Positions 49,052 to 61,470 of a DNA stretch of 64,000 nucleotides are shown in pieces. The notes beneath the pieces are model-generated. The model did not search any database, was not told where the DNA came from, and saw nothing but the letters and a program-made list of their open reading frames with translations. Location: NCBI RefSeq assembly GCF_003255815.1, contig NC_037686.1, positions 62,844,125 through 62,908,124 on the forward strand, written 5' to 3'. A program made the position numbers and the translations under genes. Each line of letters opens with the position of its first letter. Within the stretch, counting starts at the first letter, position 1. Origin of the DNA: Theropithecus gelada (taxonomy: Eukaryota > Chordata > Mammalia > Primates > Cercopithecidae).

Positions 49052-49137
49052 TCAGGAAGAGTTAAGGAGCTGCACGAGGTTTTCAAGACATTTCAAATAA
49101 TAGGCATTCAGAGGGGTTGCTTCTGAGTCTGGAAAAG
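49052..49137 (-). CDS. RTTN: RTTN last coding exon with stop codon
   Basis: After the acceptor TCTGTTTCAG the exon completes the split Thr codon and encodes FPDSEATPLNAYYLKCLENL followed by VQLLNSS. The stop TGA is at 49052-49054. This is the protein C-terminus. The helical LNAYYLKCLENLVQLL segment closes the armadillo-like region. The 86 coding bases keep the phase set by the previous exon. The same exon continues into the 3' UTR. Confidence 0.94.
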
Positions 49138-50115
49138 CTGAAACAGAAAAATAAGAGCACAGAAATACTAGTTCATGAAGCTTGGTACTATACTTACAGG
49201 CACACACATAAACAAATATATATGAACAGGATTTATATATAATTTAAAGCTCTATTTAAGTTCTTGATGTAATAGTATTCCAGAATATTTTGCATTTAAA
49301 AAAAAATAAATGAGTTACAAAATTAATACGTTTTTTAAATTAATAGCTTACCCAGAGTATTTTTTAAAAAGTACCCCCCATAATGGATACCATTAACTAT
49401 AATTCCATATGAATGCCATTACTCTTTTTTATGTACCATCCTTCCTAAAGCACAAACTTTAACTCAATTATTCACTAGCTCCAGAAATTCATGGTCACAG
49501 CTAAAACAAACTAAATCCTCCCCTGCTTAAAAAAAAAAAAAAAAAATCAGACTATAAAAACACAAATAACAAACAGATATATTACAGTACAGGGAAGACA
49601 CAGTTCAGTGTTTTAGCACAAAAAATGTTCAGAGAATAACGCTCACTGAAATTTGGTGTAGCTAAAAATGAATAATGTGCTTTGAAAAGAAAGCCATCTC
49701 TAGTATTGTGACCACATCACAGGGAAACATGGATATAGGGGTAATAGGATCAATTCTTAGAAGACTGTCCTCCAGTTCCCTGATGTTAGATCCAAGTTTT
49801 CTGCTCACAGTTAATTCTAATTGGGCCAGTTCTCATCACTAAGAACATACTTCAGCACAGCGGTCACTGTTGGCAAAGAAAATTTAGTACAAAAATAAGA
49901 TGAAGATCATAGATGCATTTTTAGAAACGATCACATCTTAAACCTTCATCTATCTATTTTATTATTTTTTAAAATGATATAATTAAAGCACATACTGAAT
50001 ATTGGCACATTTTACAATGCCATTTTGCTGTAGCCTGTCCAAATATCTCATTAATCAGAAAATTCACTTAACAGCTTCCAAGTTTAACTATAATCTCTTT
50101 CTTATTGCAACTTAC

Positions 50116-50185
50116 TTTTCTTTGCTAAGGAGTATGCTTCATCCACTCTTCTTTTTACTGATGGACTTTTCAAAGCTGTTTTTGC
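50116..50185 (-). CDS. RTTN: RTTN coding exon (penultimate)
   Basis: This 70-nt exon encodes AKTALKSPSVKRRVDEAYSL plus AKK and one base of a split Thr codon. The acceptor is TTATCTCTAG and the donor is GTAAGT. The KSPSVKRR stretch is basic and could be a phosphorylation or binding site, but nothing in the sequence proves that. Phase agrees with both flanking exons. Confidence 0.93.
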
Positions 50186-51292
50186 CTAGAGATAATATAG
50201 AACAATCCATTAATTAGGTTTCTTGCCATGTGTTATCGATCATGATAGCAAAACACTAATTCTGCCCATTGCTAACTAGAGTATTAGACAGAATATTATG
50301 AAATAGAATAATATGACTAGAGAATTCTATCTTAGTATAATACATCCTATTGAGCTAATCCCCTTGCACATTCTGAAGTCTTGCCCATATCCTCTTATCT
50401 AACTTGATTCTTTCTCTATTCCCATTTTCTTTCTTCCTTTCTCTTTTACTCCTTCTCCCCTAATCTCAATTTGTTATTTTAAACTAGTCAACCTTTGTTT
50501 CAGTTTTTCATATTCCCTCGAACCTTAGATTTCTGATCACGTATACCAAATATTAGCAGTTGGCCAACAAATATTTATGGAGCGACTACAAAGTGCCAAA
50601 TCCTGTGCTAAACTCTGGGGATACCCACGTGAGAATGACAGCAACAGCCTCTGTCCTGTGTATGTGACTCTGGCCAGCAAGGAGAAAACTAGCCCAGGCA
50701 GAGATAGTCAGTTGAGAGAACACCATTCTAGAATGGTTGTCTATCCTACTGTCATTTGGCTATTTAATCACTAGATACTTATGGGTATTTCTCTTGGGAA
50801 TGAGATGTCTGCAATAAAACAGAAGTCCAAAGGCCAGAGAAAGAGTGGAACACACATCTCCACGTTGCCTGCTGTTTTCTCAGAGCAGGCTTTGTGCTGC
50901 AGTCTTACAAGAACTGAGCCAGAGAAACGGGAGTTATACAATTGGATAAAACTTTTGTTACTCGGTTTTACTTTAAGATGTGTTTTCCCTTGATACATCT
51001 TTTAGAAGAAACAATCTATACTAAAATTTCAATATTACAGGAAATCAATTTAAATTGAGAGGAAAAAATTCAGAGATTCTCTTCTAAACTGAGACATTCT
51101 GTGGAAATGATTAAATAAAAAGATTTCAACTGATGGTTTAACTAATTGTATGAATGAGCAGAGGGAACACAGGTCTTTGACTTTATGTCTTTTTTCTTTT
51201 GCTATAACTCTTTTGACACCTTTGGATGTATTCTAAAGGTGTTATACCTGGTTGTCTGCTCCCCAGGTGTAACAATGATTTTTAAAACTGAC
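50186..51292 (-). other. RTTN: RTTN intron between the penultimate exon and the one before it, with an L2 remnant
   Basis: The intron has GT and AG ends. At 50555-50770 the wording 'caacaaatatttatggagcg' and 'aagtgccaaatcctgtgct' is antisense L2. The rest is unassigned. Confidence 0.85.
50555..50770 (-). mobile_element. L2 LINE remnant
   Basis: Antisense of the L2 3' end ('aatatttatggagcgactac', then 'actctggggatacccacgtg'). Confidence 0.65.
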
Positions 51293-51396
51293 CTTCTGAT
51301 AATTGTAAATCAGAGCCCAAAGCGCAGCTGCTCCAATCCTCTGAGCATTTTGATTCTCACTTTCCAGACAGGCAGCAAGCATAGTGATGACTTTTT
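51293..51396 (-). CDS. RTTN: RTTN coding exon (third from the end)
   Basis: This 104-nt exon completes the split Glu codon and adds 34 residues beginning KVITMLAACLESENQNAQRI and ending LWALIYNYQK. It continues the armadillo-like helices of the preceding exon. The acceptor is TTCATTTTAG. The donor is AAG followed by GTCAGT, less canonical at +3 than the neighbouring GTAAGT donors. It ends at a codon boundary, which fits the phase-0 start of the next exon. A plus-strand Alu (51867-52197) lies 471 nt upstream of the acceptor, antisense to the transcript. Confidence 0.94.
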
Positions 51397-51866
51397 CTAA
51401 AATGAACATATATTTTTAAAAAGTTCAGTCCCAGACACTGCATTGTATTCTTATCTTGGACTAGTCAGACACCCGCCTCTTTTCCCATTAGAATGCATGC
51501 ACAAAGTTGGTATCACTAGACTATGGCAAAACCAATCTTTTACGTCATGTGGTATTTGGGAGGACAACCTCAAAACATTGTTTTCATGTCAGGCATAGAA
51601 GGATCAAAGACACTGAGGTTGCCTCACTTTTTGGCCTGAATTCAACAAAAGGCACGTTCATTTAAAGACAAGTATGCAAAAATAAGTATACAATTAGTTA
51701 TATTAATGAGTTACTCAATTATAGCTAACATTTTGGCAGGCAGAAAAACTGATCTGCTTTCATGATAAATTATAGACTATAATACAAACATATCAATAGA
51801 ATGAGCTACTATATAAAAACGATAATCAAATATCATACTGGTTGATCTTTTTTAAAAATGACTAGG

Positions 51867-52197
51867 GGCTGGGTGCAGTGGCTCAAGCCTGTAATCCCAG
51901 CACTTTGGGATGCCAAGACGGGCGGATCACGAGGTCAGGAGATCGAGACCATCCTGGCTAACCCAGTGAAACCCCCATCTCTACTAAAACATAAAAAAAA
52001 AACTAGCCGGGCGAGGTGGTGGGCACCTGTAGTCCCAGCTACTTGGGAGGCTGAGGCAGGAGAATGGCGTAAACCCAGGAGGCGGAGCTTGCAGTGAGCT
52101 GAGATCTGGCCACTGCACTCCGGCCTGGGCGACACAGCGAGACTCCATCTCAAAAAAAAAGAAAAAAAATAAAAAAATAAAAATAAAATAAAATAAC
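51867..52197 (+). mobile_element. Young AluY with Old World monkey-type diagnostic bases
   Basis: A nearly intact Alu. The words 'gtggctcaagcctgtaatcc', 'aaactagccgggcgaggtgg', 'gaatggcgtaaacccagga' and 'gagatctggccactgcactc' replace the human AluY forms (cgcctg, attagccgggcgtgg, gcgtgaaccc, gatcgcgcc). I recall these from macaque/baboon AluY lineages. The tail is (AAAAT)-rich (52151-52197). It is antisense to RTTN, 471 nt upstream of an exon. Confidence 0.9.
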
Positions 52198-52221
52198 AAT
52201 AGTTGAAAAGAAAATATTTTA

Positions 52222-55200
52222 CTCTTCTCCTCCAAAGGATCACAACTCCTTACCAGCAAGGGAACAAAACTGGACGGAGAATGAGTCTGACAAAGTGACA
52301 GAAATAGGCTTCAGAAGGTGGGTAATAACCAACTCCTCCAAGCTAAAGGAGCATGTTCTAACCCAATGCAAGGAAGCTACGAACCTTGAAAAAGATTAGA
52401 GGAATTGCTAACTAGAATAACCAGTTTAGAGAAGAACATAAATGACCTGATGGAGCTGAAAAACACAGCATGAGAACTTCATGAAGTATACACAAGTATC
52501 AATAGTGAAATCGATCAAGCAGAAGAAAGGATATCAGAGATTGAAGATCAACTTAATGAAATAAAGCATGAAGGCAAGATTAGAGAAAAAAGAATGAAAA
52601 GGAATGAACAAAGCCTCCAAGAAATATGGGACTATGTGAAAAGAAGAAACCTACATTTGATTGGTGTACCTGAAAGTGATGGGAAAAATGGAACCAAGTT
52701 GGAAAACGCTCTTCAGGTATTATCCAGGAGAACTTCCCCAATCTAGCAAGACAGGCCAACACTCAAATTCAGGAAATACAGAGAACACCACAAAGATACT
52801 CCTTGAGAAGAGCAATCCCAAGACACATTATCATCAGATTCATCAAGGTTGAAATGAAGGAAAAATGTTAAGGGCAGCCAGAGAGAAAGGTCGGGGTATT
52901 CACAAAGGGAAGCCCATCAGGCTAACAGCAGATCTCTCTGCAGAAACCCTATATAAGCCAAGAGAGACTGGGGGCCAATATTCAACATTCTTGAAGAATT
53001 TATCTTTTCTTTTTGGAGGGGGAGAGGGATGGAGTCTTGCTCTGTCATCCAGGCTGGAGTGCAGTGGTGAGATCTCGGCTCACTGCAACCTCTGCCTACT
53101 GGGTTTAAGTGATTCTTCTGTCTCAGCCTCCCGAGTAGCTGGGAAACAGGTGGGCATCACCACACCTGGCTAATTTTTTTGTATTTTTATTAGAAACTGA
53201 GTTTCACCATATGGGCCAAGCTGGTCTCGAACTCTGGATCTCATGATCCACCCACCTTGGCCTCCCAAAAGGCTGGGATTACAGGCATGAGCCACTGCGC
53301 CTGGCCCAAGAAAATAATTTTCAACCCAGAATTTCACATCTGGACATACTAAGCTTCATAAGCAAAAAAGAAAACCCTTTACAGAAAAGCAAATGCTGAG
53401 AGATTTTTGTCACCACCAGCCCTGCCTTACAAGAGCTCCTGAAGGACACACTAAATATGGAAAGGAAAAACTGGTACCACCCACTGTAAAAACATATCAA
53501 ATTGTAAATAACATCGACACTATGAAGAAACGGAATCAACTAACTGGCAAAATAACCAGCTAGCATCATAGTGACAGGATCAAATTCACACATAACAATA
53601 TTAACCTTAAATGTAAACGGGTTAATGCCCCAATTAAAAGACACAGACTGGCAAATTGGATACAGTCAAGGACCCACTGGTGTGCTATATTCAGGAGACC
53701 CATCTCATGTGCAAAGACACATATAGGCTCAAAATAAAGGGATGGAAGAAGATTTACTAAGCAAATGGCAAGCAAAAAAGAAAAACAAAAGCAGGGGTGG
53801 CAATCTTAGTCTCTGATAAAAAAGATTATAAATCAACAAAGATCAAAAAAGAAAAAGAAGGGCATCACACAATGGTAAAGGGATCAATGCAACAAGAAGA
53901 GCTAACTATCCTAAATATATATGCACCCAATACAGGAGCACCCAGATTCATAAAGCAAGTTTTTAGAGACCTACAAAGAGACTTAGACTCCCACACAATA
54001 ATAATGGGAGACTTTAACACCCGACTGTCAATTTTAGACACATTAACAGACAGAAAATTAACAAGGATATTCAGGACTTGAACTCAACTCTGGACCAAGC
54101 AGACCTAATAGAACTCTCCACCCCGAATCAACAGAGTATACATTCTTCTCAGCACCACACTGCACTTATTCTAAAACTGACCATACACTTAGAAGTAAAA
54201 CACTCCTCAGCAAATGCCAAAGAACCGAAATTATAACAGTCTCTCACAGCACAGTGCAATCCAATTAGAACTCAGGATTAAGAAACTCACTCAAAACCGC
54301 ACAACTACATGAAAACTGAACAACCTGCTCCTGAATGACTATTGGGTAAATAACATAATTAAGGCAGAAATAAATTAGTTCTTTGAAACCAAATAGAAGA
54401 CACAATATACCAGAATCTCTGAGACACAGCTAACGCAGTGTTTAGAGGGAAATTTATAGCACAAAATGCCTACAGGCGAAAGGGGGAAAGATCTAAAATC
54501 AACACCCTAACATCACAATTAAAAGAACTAGAGAAGCAACAGCAAACAAATTCAAAAGCTAGCAGAAGACAAGATCAGAGCAGAACTAAAGGAGAGAGAC
54601 ACAAAAAACCCTTCAAGAAATCAATGAATCCAGGAGCTGGCTTTTTGAAAAGATTAACAAAATAGATAGATCGCTAACCAGACTAATAAAGAAGAAAAGA
54701 GAGAAAATCAAATGGACACAATAAAAAATGATAAAGGGGAGATCACCACTGATCCCACAGACATATAAACTACCATCAGAGAATACCATAAACACCTCTA
54801 CACAAATAAACCAGAAAATCTAGAAGAAATGGATAAATTCCTGGACACATATACCCTCCCAAGACTAAACTAGGAAGAAGTCGAACCCCTGAATAGATCA
54901 GTAACAAGTTCTGAAATTGAGGCAGTAATTAATAGACTACTAACCAAGAAAAGCCCAGGACCAGAGGGATTCACAGCCGAATTCTACCAGAGGTAAAAAG
55001 AGGAGCTGGTACCATTCCTCCTAAAACTATTCCAATCAATAGAAAAAGAGGGAATCCTCCCTAACTCATTTTATGAGGCCAGCATCATCCTGATACCAAA
55101 ACCTGACAGAGACACACACAAAAAAGAAAATTTCAGGCCAATATCTCTGATGAACATCGATGCGAAAATCCTAATAAAATACTGGCAAACCAAATCCAGC

Positions 55201-57592
55201 AGCACATCAAAAAGCTGATCCACCAAGATCAAGGCAGCTTCATCCCTGGGATGCAAGGTTGGTTCAACATACACAAATCAATAAACGTAATCCATCACAT
55301 AAACAGAACTAACAACAAAAACCACAGGATTATCTCAATAGATGCAGAAAGGCCTTCAAAAAAATTCAACACCCCTTCATGCTAAAAACTCTCAATAAAC
55401 TAAGTATTGATGCAGCATATCTCAAAATAAGTTATTTATGACAAACCCATAGCCAATATCACACTGAATGGGCAAAAACTGGAATCATTCCCTTTGAAAA
55501 CCGGCATAAGGATGCCCTCTTTCACCGCTCCTATTCAACATAGTATTGGAACTTCTGGCCAGGGTAATCAGGCAAGAGAAAAAAATAAAGGGTATTCAAA
55601 TAGGAAAAGAGGAAGTCACATTGTCTCAGTTTGCAGATGACATGATTGTATATTTTAAAAACCCCAAAGTCTCAGCCCAAAATCTCCTTAAGCTGATAAG
55701 CAACTTCGGCAAAGTCTCAGGATACAAAATCACTATGCAAAAATCACAAACATTCCTATACACTAATAATAGACAAACAGAGAGCCAAATCATGAGTGAA
55801 CTCCCATTCACAGTTGCTACAAAGAGAATAAAATACCTAGGAATACAACTTACAAGGGATGTGAAGGACCTTTTGAAGGAGAATTACAAACCATTGCTCA
55901 GGGAAATAAGAGAGGAAACAAATGGAAAAACATTCCATGCACCTGGATAGGAAGAATCAATATCGTGAAAATGGCCATACTGTCCAAAGTAATTTACAGA
56001 TTCAATGCTATCCCCATCAAGCTACCGTTGACTTTCTTCAAAGAATTGGAAAAACTACTTTAAATTTCATATGGAACTAAAAAAGAGTCTGCATGGCCAA
56101 GACAATCCTGGACAAGAAGAATAAAGCTGGAGGCATCACACCACAAGACTTCAAACAATACTACAAGGCAGGCTACAGTAACCAAAGCAGCATTATACTG
56201 ATACCAAAACAGATACACAGACCAATGGAACAGACCAGAGGTCTCAGAAATAACGCCACACATCTAGAACCATCTGATCTTTGACAAACCTGACAAAAAC
56301 AAGCAACAGGGAAAGGATTCCCTATTTAATAAATGGTGCTGGGAAAACTGGCTAGCCATATGCAGAAAACTGAAATTGGACCCCTTCCTTACACTTTATA
56401 CAAAAATTAACTCAAGATGGATTAAAGACTTAAACGTAAGACCTAAAACCATAAAAACCCTAGAAGGAAACCTAGGCAATACCATTCAGGACATAGGCAT
56501 GGGCGAAGACTTCATGACTAAAACACCAAAAGCAATTGCAACAAAAGCCAAAATTGACAAATGGGATCTAATTAAACTAAAGAGCTTCTGTACAGCAAAA
56601 GAAACTATCATCAGAGTGAAGAGGCAACCTACAGAATGGGAGAAAATTTTTGCAATCTATCCATCTGACAAAGGGCTAATATCCAGAATCTACAAGGAAC
56701 TTAAACAAATTTACAAGAAAAAAAAAACAACCAAACAACCCCATCAAAAAGTGGGCGAAGGTTATGAACAGACACTTCTCAAAGGAAGACATGTGTATGG
56801 CCAACAAACATATGAAAAAAGGCTCATCATCACTGGTCATTAGAGAAATGCAAATGAAAACCGCAACGAGCTACCATCTGACACCAGTTAGAATGACGAT
56901 CATTAAAAAGTCAGGAAACAACAGATGCTAGAGTGGATGTGGAGAAACAGAAATGCTTTTACACTGTTGGTGGGAGTGTAAATTAGTTCAACAACTGTGG
57001 AAGACAGTGTGGCAATTCCTCAAGGATCTAGAACCAGAAATACCATTTGATCCAGGCATCCCATTTCTGGGTATATACCCAAAAGATCATAAATCATTCT
57101 ACTATAAAGATACATGCATATGTATGTTTACTGCAGCACTATTCACAACAGCAAAGACTTGGAACCAACCCAAATGCCCATCAATGATAGACTGGATAAA
57201 GAAAATGTAGCACATATACACCATGGAATACTATGCAGCCATAAAAAAGAATGAGTTCATATCCTTTGCAGGGACATGGATGAAGCTGGAAACCATCATT
57301 CTCAGGAAACTAACACAGGAACAGAAAACAAAACACCGCATGTTCTCACTCATAAGTGGAAGCTGAACAATGAGAACACATGGACAAATGGAGAGGAATA
57401 TCACACACTGGGCCGGTCGGGGGTTGCGGGGCTAGGGAACGGATGGCATTAGAAGAAATACCTAATGTAGATGATGGGTTGATGGGTGCAGCAAATAACC
57501 ATGGCACGTGTATACCTGTGTAACAAACCTGCATGTTCTGCACATGTATCCCGAACTTAAAGTATAATAATAATAATAATAATAATAATAAA
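52222..57592 (+). mobile_element. Large L1 (primate L1PA/L1PB type), 5'-truncated and decayed
   Basis: The element starts within ORF1 and runs to the 3' end with an (AAT)n tail at 57566-57591. An Alu splits ORF1. ORF2 survives only as open pieces. An endonuclease part lies at 53797-54081 (IIMGDFNT), a reverse-transcriptase part at 55546-55950 (FADD catalytic motif), and C-terminal parts at 56376-56843 and 56953-57210 (CWWECK). Stops and frameshifts separate them, so it cannot move by itself. It is antisense to RTTN, in its 11.5-kb intron. Confidence 0.93.
52998..53307 (-). mobile_element. Alu SINE inside L1 ORF1
   Basis: Antisense Alu with a degenerate T-rich tail ('tttatcttttctttttgg'). L1 ORF1 wording resumes at about 53308 ('aagaaaataattttcaaccc'). 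The target duplication is unclear. Confidence 0.92.
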
Positions 57593-58084
57593 GCAGAAAA
57601 ATGATCAAGGGATAGAAAGACAAATGCACAAAATTCCCTTAAGCATTAATTTATCTTAATAAAAGAATAATAAATACAAAAAGGAATGACTAAACATTTT
57701 AGAGAAATTTGTGGGTTTATGTTTCAGAGAAAAAAGTGTTTTAAAGTTATATCAACACACAAGATATACTCTTTTTGCAAAGTGAGCCCGAGTAGTAAAT
57801 CAAGACTCACTAATTATCTGCAGCAATCTGCTCACTAAGTGAAGATTTCCAGAAGTCTAGTTCCAAGGAAATTGTCAGGGTGTTTTGGAACAACATTTGA
57901 ACCTATTTTATTACCTATTTTACATATCATTAAATTTTATCAAACTATTTTTCCTCTAAATTTTGTGATTTCAAGAATGTGTTGCATTCTTAAATGTGAA
58001 ACACTTACTACTGCGAATCCTTTCCATATATACATTCGACACCCCGAAACCTGCAAAATACATGTATTTAAACTGTAACTGGTT
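57593..58084. other. Unassigned RTTN intron DNA
   Basis: No repeat or exon is recognised. Confidence 0.4.
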
Positions 58085-58430
58085 CAAGGGCAGGGTCTGT
58101 GAGTGTAGTGTCTGCTCACTGGTATCGGTTGGAGGGCAGCATCTGCTCACTGGTATCGGTTAGGGGGCAGCGTCTGCTCACTGCTGTCGGTTGGGGACAG
58201 CATCTGCTCACTGGTATCGGTTAGGGGGCAGCGTCTGCTCACTGGTATCGGTTAGGGGGCAGCGTCTGCTCACTGGTATCAGGGGGCAGCGTCTGCTCAC
58301 TGGCATCGGTTAGGGGGCAGCGTCTGCTCACTGGTGTTAGTCGGAGAGCACTGTCTGCTCACTGGTATTAGACCAACCACAATGCTAGTGTATTTTAGGA
58401 GCTCAATAAATACTTGTTGCATGAAAGATT
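58085..58430 (+). mobile_element. L2 3' tail interrupted by a minisatellite
   Basis: The left flank 'aagggcagggtctgtgagtg' and the right flank 'ggagctcaataaatacttg' followed by 'ttgcatgaaag' are the two sides of an L2 3' terminus. The minisatellite at 58110-58370 occupies the part between them. Confidence 0.65.
58110..58370. repeat. 31-bp minisatellite (VNTR), about 8.5 copies
   Basis: Units begin 'gtctgctcactggtatcggt' and end 'agggggcagc'. Starts are at 58110, 58141, 58172, 58202, 58233, 58264, 58291, 58322 and, partial, 58353. Most units are 31 bp; the third is 30 and the sixth 27. The central units are nearly identical and the outer ones diverged, the usual pattern of a replicating array. 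Each typical unit carries one or two CpGs. Confidence 0.95.
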
Positions 58431-59239
58431 CCAGAATAAAATAAACAAAAATTTTGTCTACATAATTCATTTTTTAAGGGATTTTAAATACTTAACAAAA
58501 ACCAAAACAAATAAAAAAAAAGCTGCTCTCTAACGTGAACTGGAAACGCACAGCAGAACAATGTGAAAGGCAGGTGCAGTGATGCTTCGGGCACACTGCA
58601 GCCGACTCCCTGAACACCTCATCTGCACTATCTGACGCCCTTTGGTTTTCCTGTATCATCACCTACCCAGAAACAAGCCATGTAAGTAGCTTGCAGACGC
58701 AATTTATCACGTGCGGTTATAGCTGCAAGTGCTACTCATTAGGGCACATCAAATGTCCCCTTACTAATCAAATGTCCACTTATCTGCGTAGCATCAAGTG
58801 ATGTTTTTAAATGTTGTCCCAAACACTCAGAATATATAACTCCTATGATCTAAGTAAGTTTATAACTCCTTCAACCAGCTGCTATCTCTTAAAGCATTTT
58901 TAATAAAGTACTGTGTGTGTGTGTATATATATATAGGTCAATTAATGTGGTGGGCCCCTCTGATAATGCAAGTGGACTGACTTTTTTAACAAAACAAATG
59001 TTATTGTGAAACATGCATATTACAAAGCAATAAAACAATTTTGGGTTTAACAAGTAGGTCTGAATTCTCATATAAATATTTAAATAACCTCAAGCAAATA
59101 TACAGTAGTAAATTGTAAATAATTAGAAAGTAATGAGTTTTGAATATTACCTTCTTAATATAATTGGTTTAATTATAAGTTTAGGGATGTCAGTTTGGCA
59201 ATTACAGTGAGTTGTCAGTTATGATGACATTAGTGTCTT
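58431..59239. other. Unassigned RTTN intron DNA with a (GT)(AT) microsatellite
   Basis: No exon is recognised. A short (GT)n(AT)n compound run is at 58911-58936. Confidence 0.45.
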
Positions 59240-59519
59240 AGAAAAGTTCTTAAAGTTTTTACCCATCATTTCTTCAAATATTTCCTCTCCCATTCTCCTA
59301 GGACACTTCATTGAACACACAGACTGTGTTGATATATCTGCTGTGTCACTTACCTGTGATTCTTGTAATCCTTTCTCATTTTTTTAGCTTTCTCTGCTGC
59401 ATTCTGGATAATATTTTTCTAAACTATCTTCTAATTCCTAAGTTCTCTGCTATACCTAACTTGCTGTCAGACATGTATATTAAGTTTTCAGTTTTGGCTA
59501 CTGAAGTTCTAGGTTACTG

Positions 59520-59680
59520 TTGTAAAATAGAACTTCCTACAATAATGGAAATATTTATATCTGTGTTATTTAATAAGATAGCCACTAGCCACATGTAGTG
59601 AGTAAAACTGAATAATTTTAAATTTAAATAGCTACATGTGGCTGATTATCATACTGCACAGTAAAGTTCTTGAAGTTCTG
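59520..59680 (+). mobile_element. hAT-like DNA-transposon fossil
   Basis: The words 'aatagaacttcctacaataa', 'agatagccactagccacatg' and, inverted near the end, 'agctacatgtggctgatta' belong to a palindromic non-autonomous element common in mammals. I am unsure of the family name. Confidence 0.6.
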
Positions 59681-60524
59681 TTTAGTTCTTTTCAAATATT
59701 TCAACTTGTCAGTTTCCCATTTCCTAAAATTTTCAAGCTTGTCATTTATTTATCTAAATATGGTATAATTAAAGTTATTTTTAAACCCGTGCTTTGTAAT
59801 TCCCATATTCAAAGTCTGGGCAGATAGGCTGGTATTTTTATCCCTCTGCTGTTTCTTACTACATGTTGCCATGTCTCCTAATGTGCTTGATTATCTCTAA
59901 CTTTGTACTGGTTAATGCTTTTGAAAAATTATTTGTAGAGGTTCCCTGAGGCCCAGTATGAACTTGTCTTTCATCCAACACTAAGGCAGTTGGCTTTTGC
60001 TAAGTACCCAGAGGCACCATCAATCGAAGGCACCTCAAGCCAAGTTCACGGCCAAATTTGGGTGCAGAGCCCTGTCAGAAGCAGTCTGTAGTACCCATTC
60101 TCACATTTTTTTTCCTCTTCTTTACAGTCTCCTTCATGAAGTTTGGGAAACCAACGTATTTCTGGCTCATCTATCTATTGAGAGAATGATTCTTTGGAGG
60201 TCCAGCTTAATACAAGCAGGATAGCCAGTAAGAATCCCCACTGTGGGGAATCGCGGCTTCCGTTCTCTCACCCCTCAATACTCCTCAACAAAAGCCAAGC
60301 ACACAATCTTGGCCAATGCACTTGGGGCAGAATAATTTTCTATATACTTCTTACTTGTCTGGGCAAGACTTTCAATCAAAACTGGCCTGGAAGTTTCTCA
60401 GTATCTTTTCAGTTTTTTTATTATTTTGAGGCACACGTCAATACAGCTTCTCTAGCAGCATGTTACTGTTGTTTTCAGAGGAGACTTAGTGTGGCATTAT
60501 CAGAAACAAGGAATGTTCCAGATC

Positions 60525-60805
60525 TTTTTTTTTTTTTTGGGAGACAGAGTCTCACTCTGTTGCCCAGGCTGGAGTGCAGTGGCATGATCTTGGCTCACTA
60601 CAACCTCCACCTCCCTGGTTCAAGCAATTCTCCTGCTGGGACTACAAGGTGCCCACCACCATGCCTGGCTAATTTTTGTATTTTTAGTAGAGGCAGGGTT
60701 TCACCATGTTGGCCAGGCTGGTCTCGAACTCTTAACCTCGAATGATCCACCCACCACAGCCTCCCAAAGTGCTGGGATTACAGTTGTGAGCCACTGTGCC
60801 CAGCC
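60525..60805 (-). mobile_element. Alu SINE with small internal deletion and short target duplication
   Basis: Antisense Alu lacking about 25 bp in the right arm, at 'ctcctgctgggactacaag'. The word ccagatc is at 60518-60524 and 60806-60812. Confidence 0.93.
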
Positions 60806-61294
60806 CCAGATCAATTTTTACCAGCAAGGTCAAGCTCCACTGCACACTCCACTCCTGACTATTTAAACCAGATGTGTGGGTGCTACCAACCAGAGGCAGC
60901 CTTTCCTGGGAGACTTTTAAGCTGGCTGACTCTGCTAGGCCTCCTCTGTAGATCCCCAAGTGGAAAGGGAGGCATAGCCTGTGACATCCTTTTATAGTGC
61001 CTACAGAAACTGCACAGCTGATGTCTATTATCTTACCCCTGCCTCAAGCCCACTGATCTCTAGTCTGTGAGGGTAGGGGAAGTTTCTCACCAAAGTTTGT
61101 CCATCTGCTTTAAGCTAATGGAGAAAAAGCATTGCTGACTACAAAGAAATGGTAAAAATAATTCTAGAGGGATCTAGAAGTGGAAAATGCATACTTATCT
61201 CCTTCAGTTCCCAAAAAGCTTGACCTTTTTCCAACTCTCAATAATAAATTGGAGTAAGTAGTCCCCAAAGAAAAAAATCATTCTAAGAAAGGCG

Positions 61295-61470
61295 AATAAA
61301 CAGTATCAGATGTTACTGAGTCGCTGCTATATACCAAGAATGGCCACAGACACTTCACAGGCTCTCTCATTGCCCTGAGGAGGGATTATCATTACCCTCA
61401 TTTTACAAATGTGAGGGCTGAAGCAGATACAGTGGGAGAGGATGGAAATAAAACCAGTGATGCACATCAC
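61295..61470 (+). mobile_element. MIR SINE
   Basis: Sense MIR: 'ttactgagtcgctgctatat', then 'ttatcattaccctcatttta', with 'caaatgtgagggctgaagc' at the end. Confidence 0.75.

Larger units (their letters stand above)
59240..61130 (-). mobile_element. Degenerate old L1 5' region (ORF1 and 5' UTR-like)
   Basis: Antisense wording such as 'catcatttcttcaaatattt', 'gttctgtttagttcttttca' and the 'tgcttgattatctctaact' series recalls the 5' half of old L1 elements. It is cut by a DNA-transposon piece (59520-59680) and an Alu (60525-60805). The 5'-UTR part at 60806-61130 is the least certain. Confidence 0.5.

Noticed and set aside
53797..57210. Protein-coding frames with endonuclease and reverse-transcriptase motifs
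   Set aside because: They are broken pieces of L1 ORF2 in a decayed element, not a host gene or a separate reverse-transcriptase system.
58110..58370. Regularly repeated units that could suggest a CRISPR-like array
   Set aside because: The units are directly adjacent with no unique spacers, in a primate intron. It is a minisatellite.
60194..60745. A 183-codon plus-strand frame
   Set aside because: Its second half is translated antisense Alu and its first half is degenerate repeat DNA.
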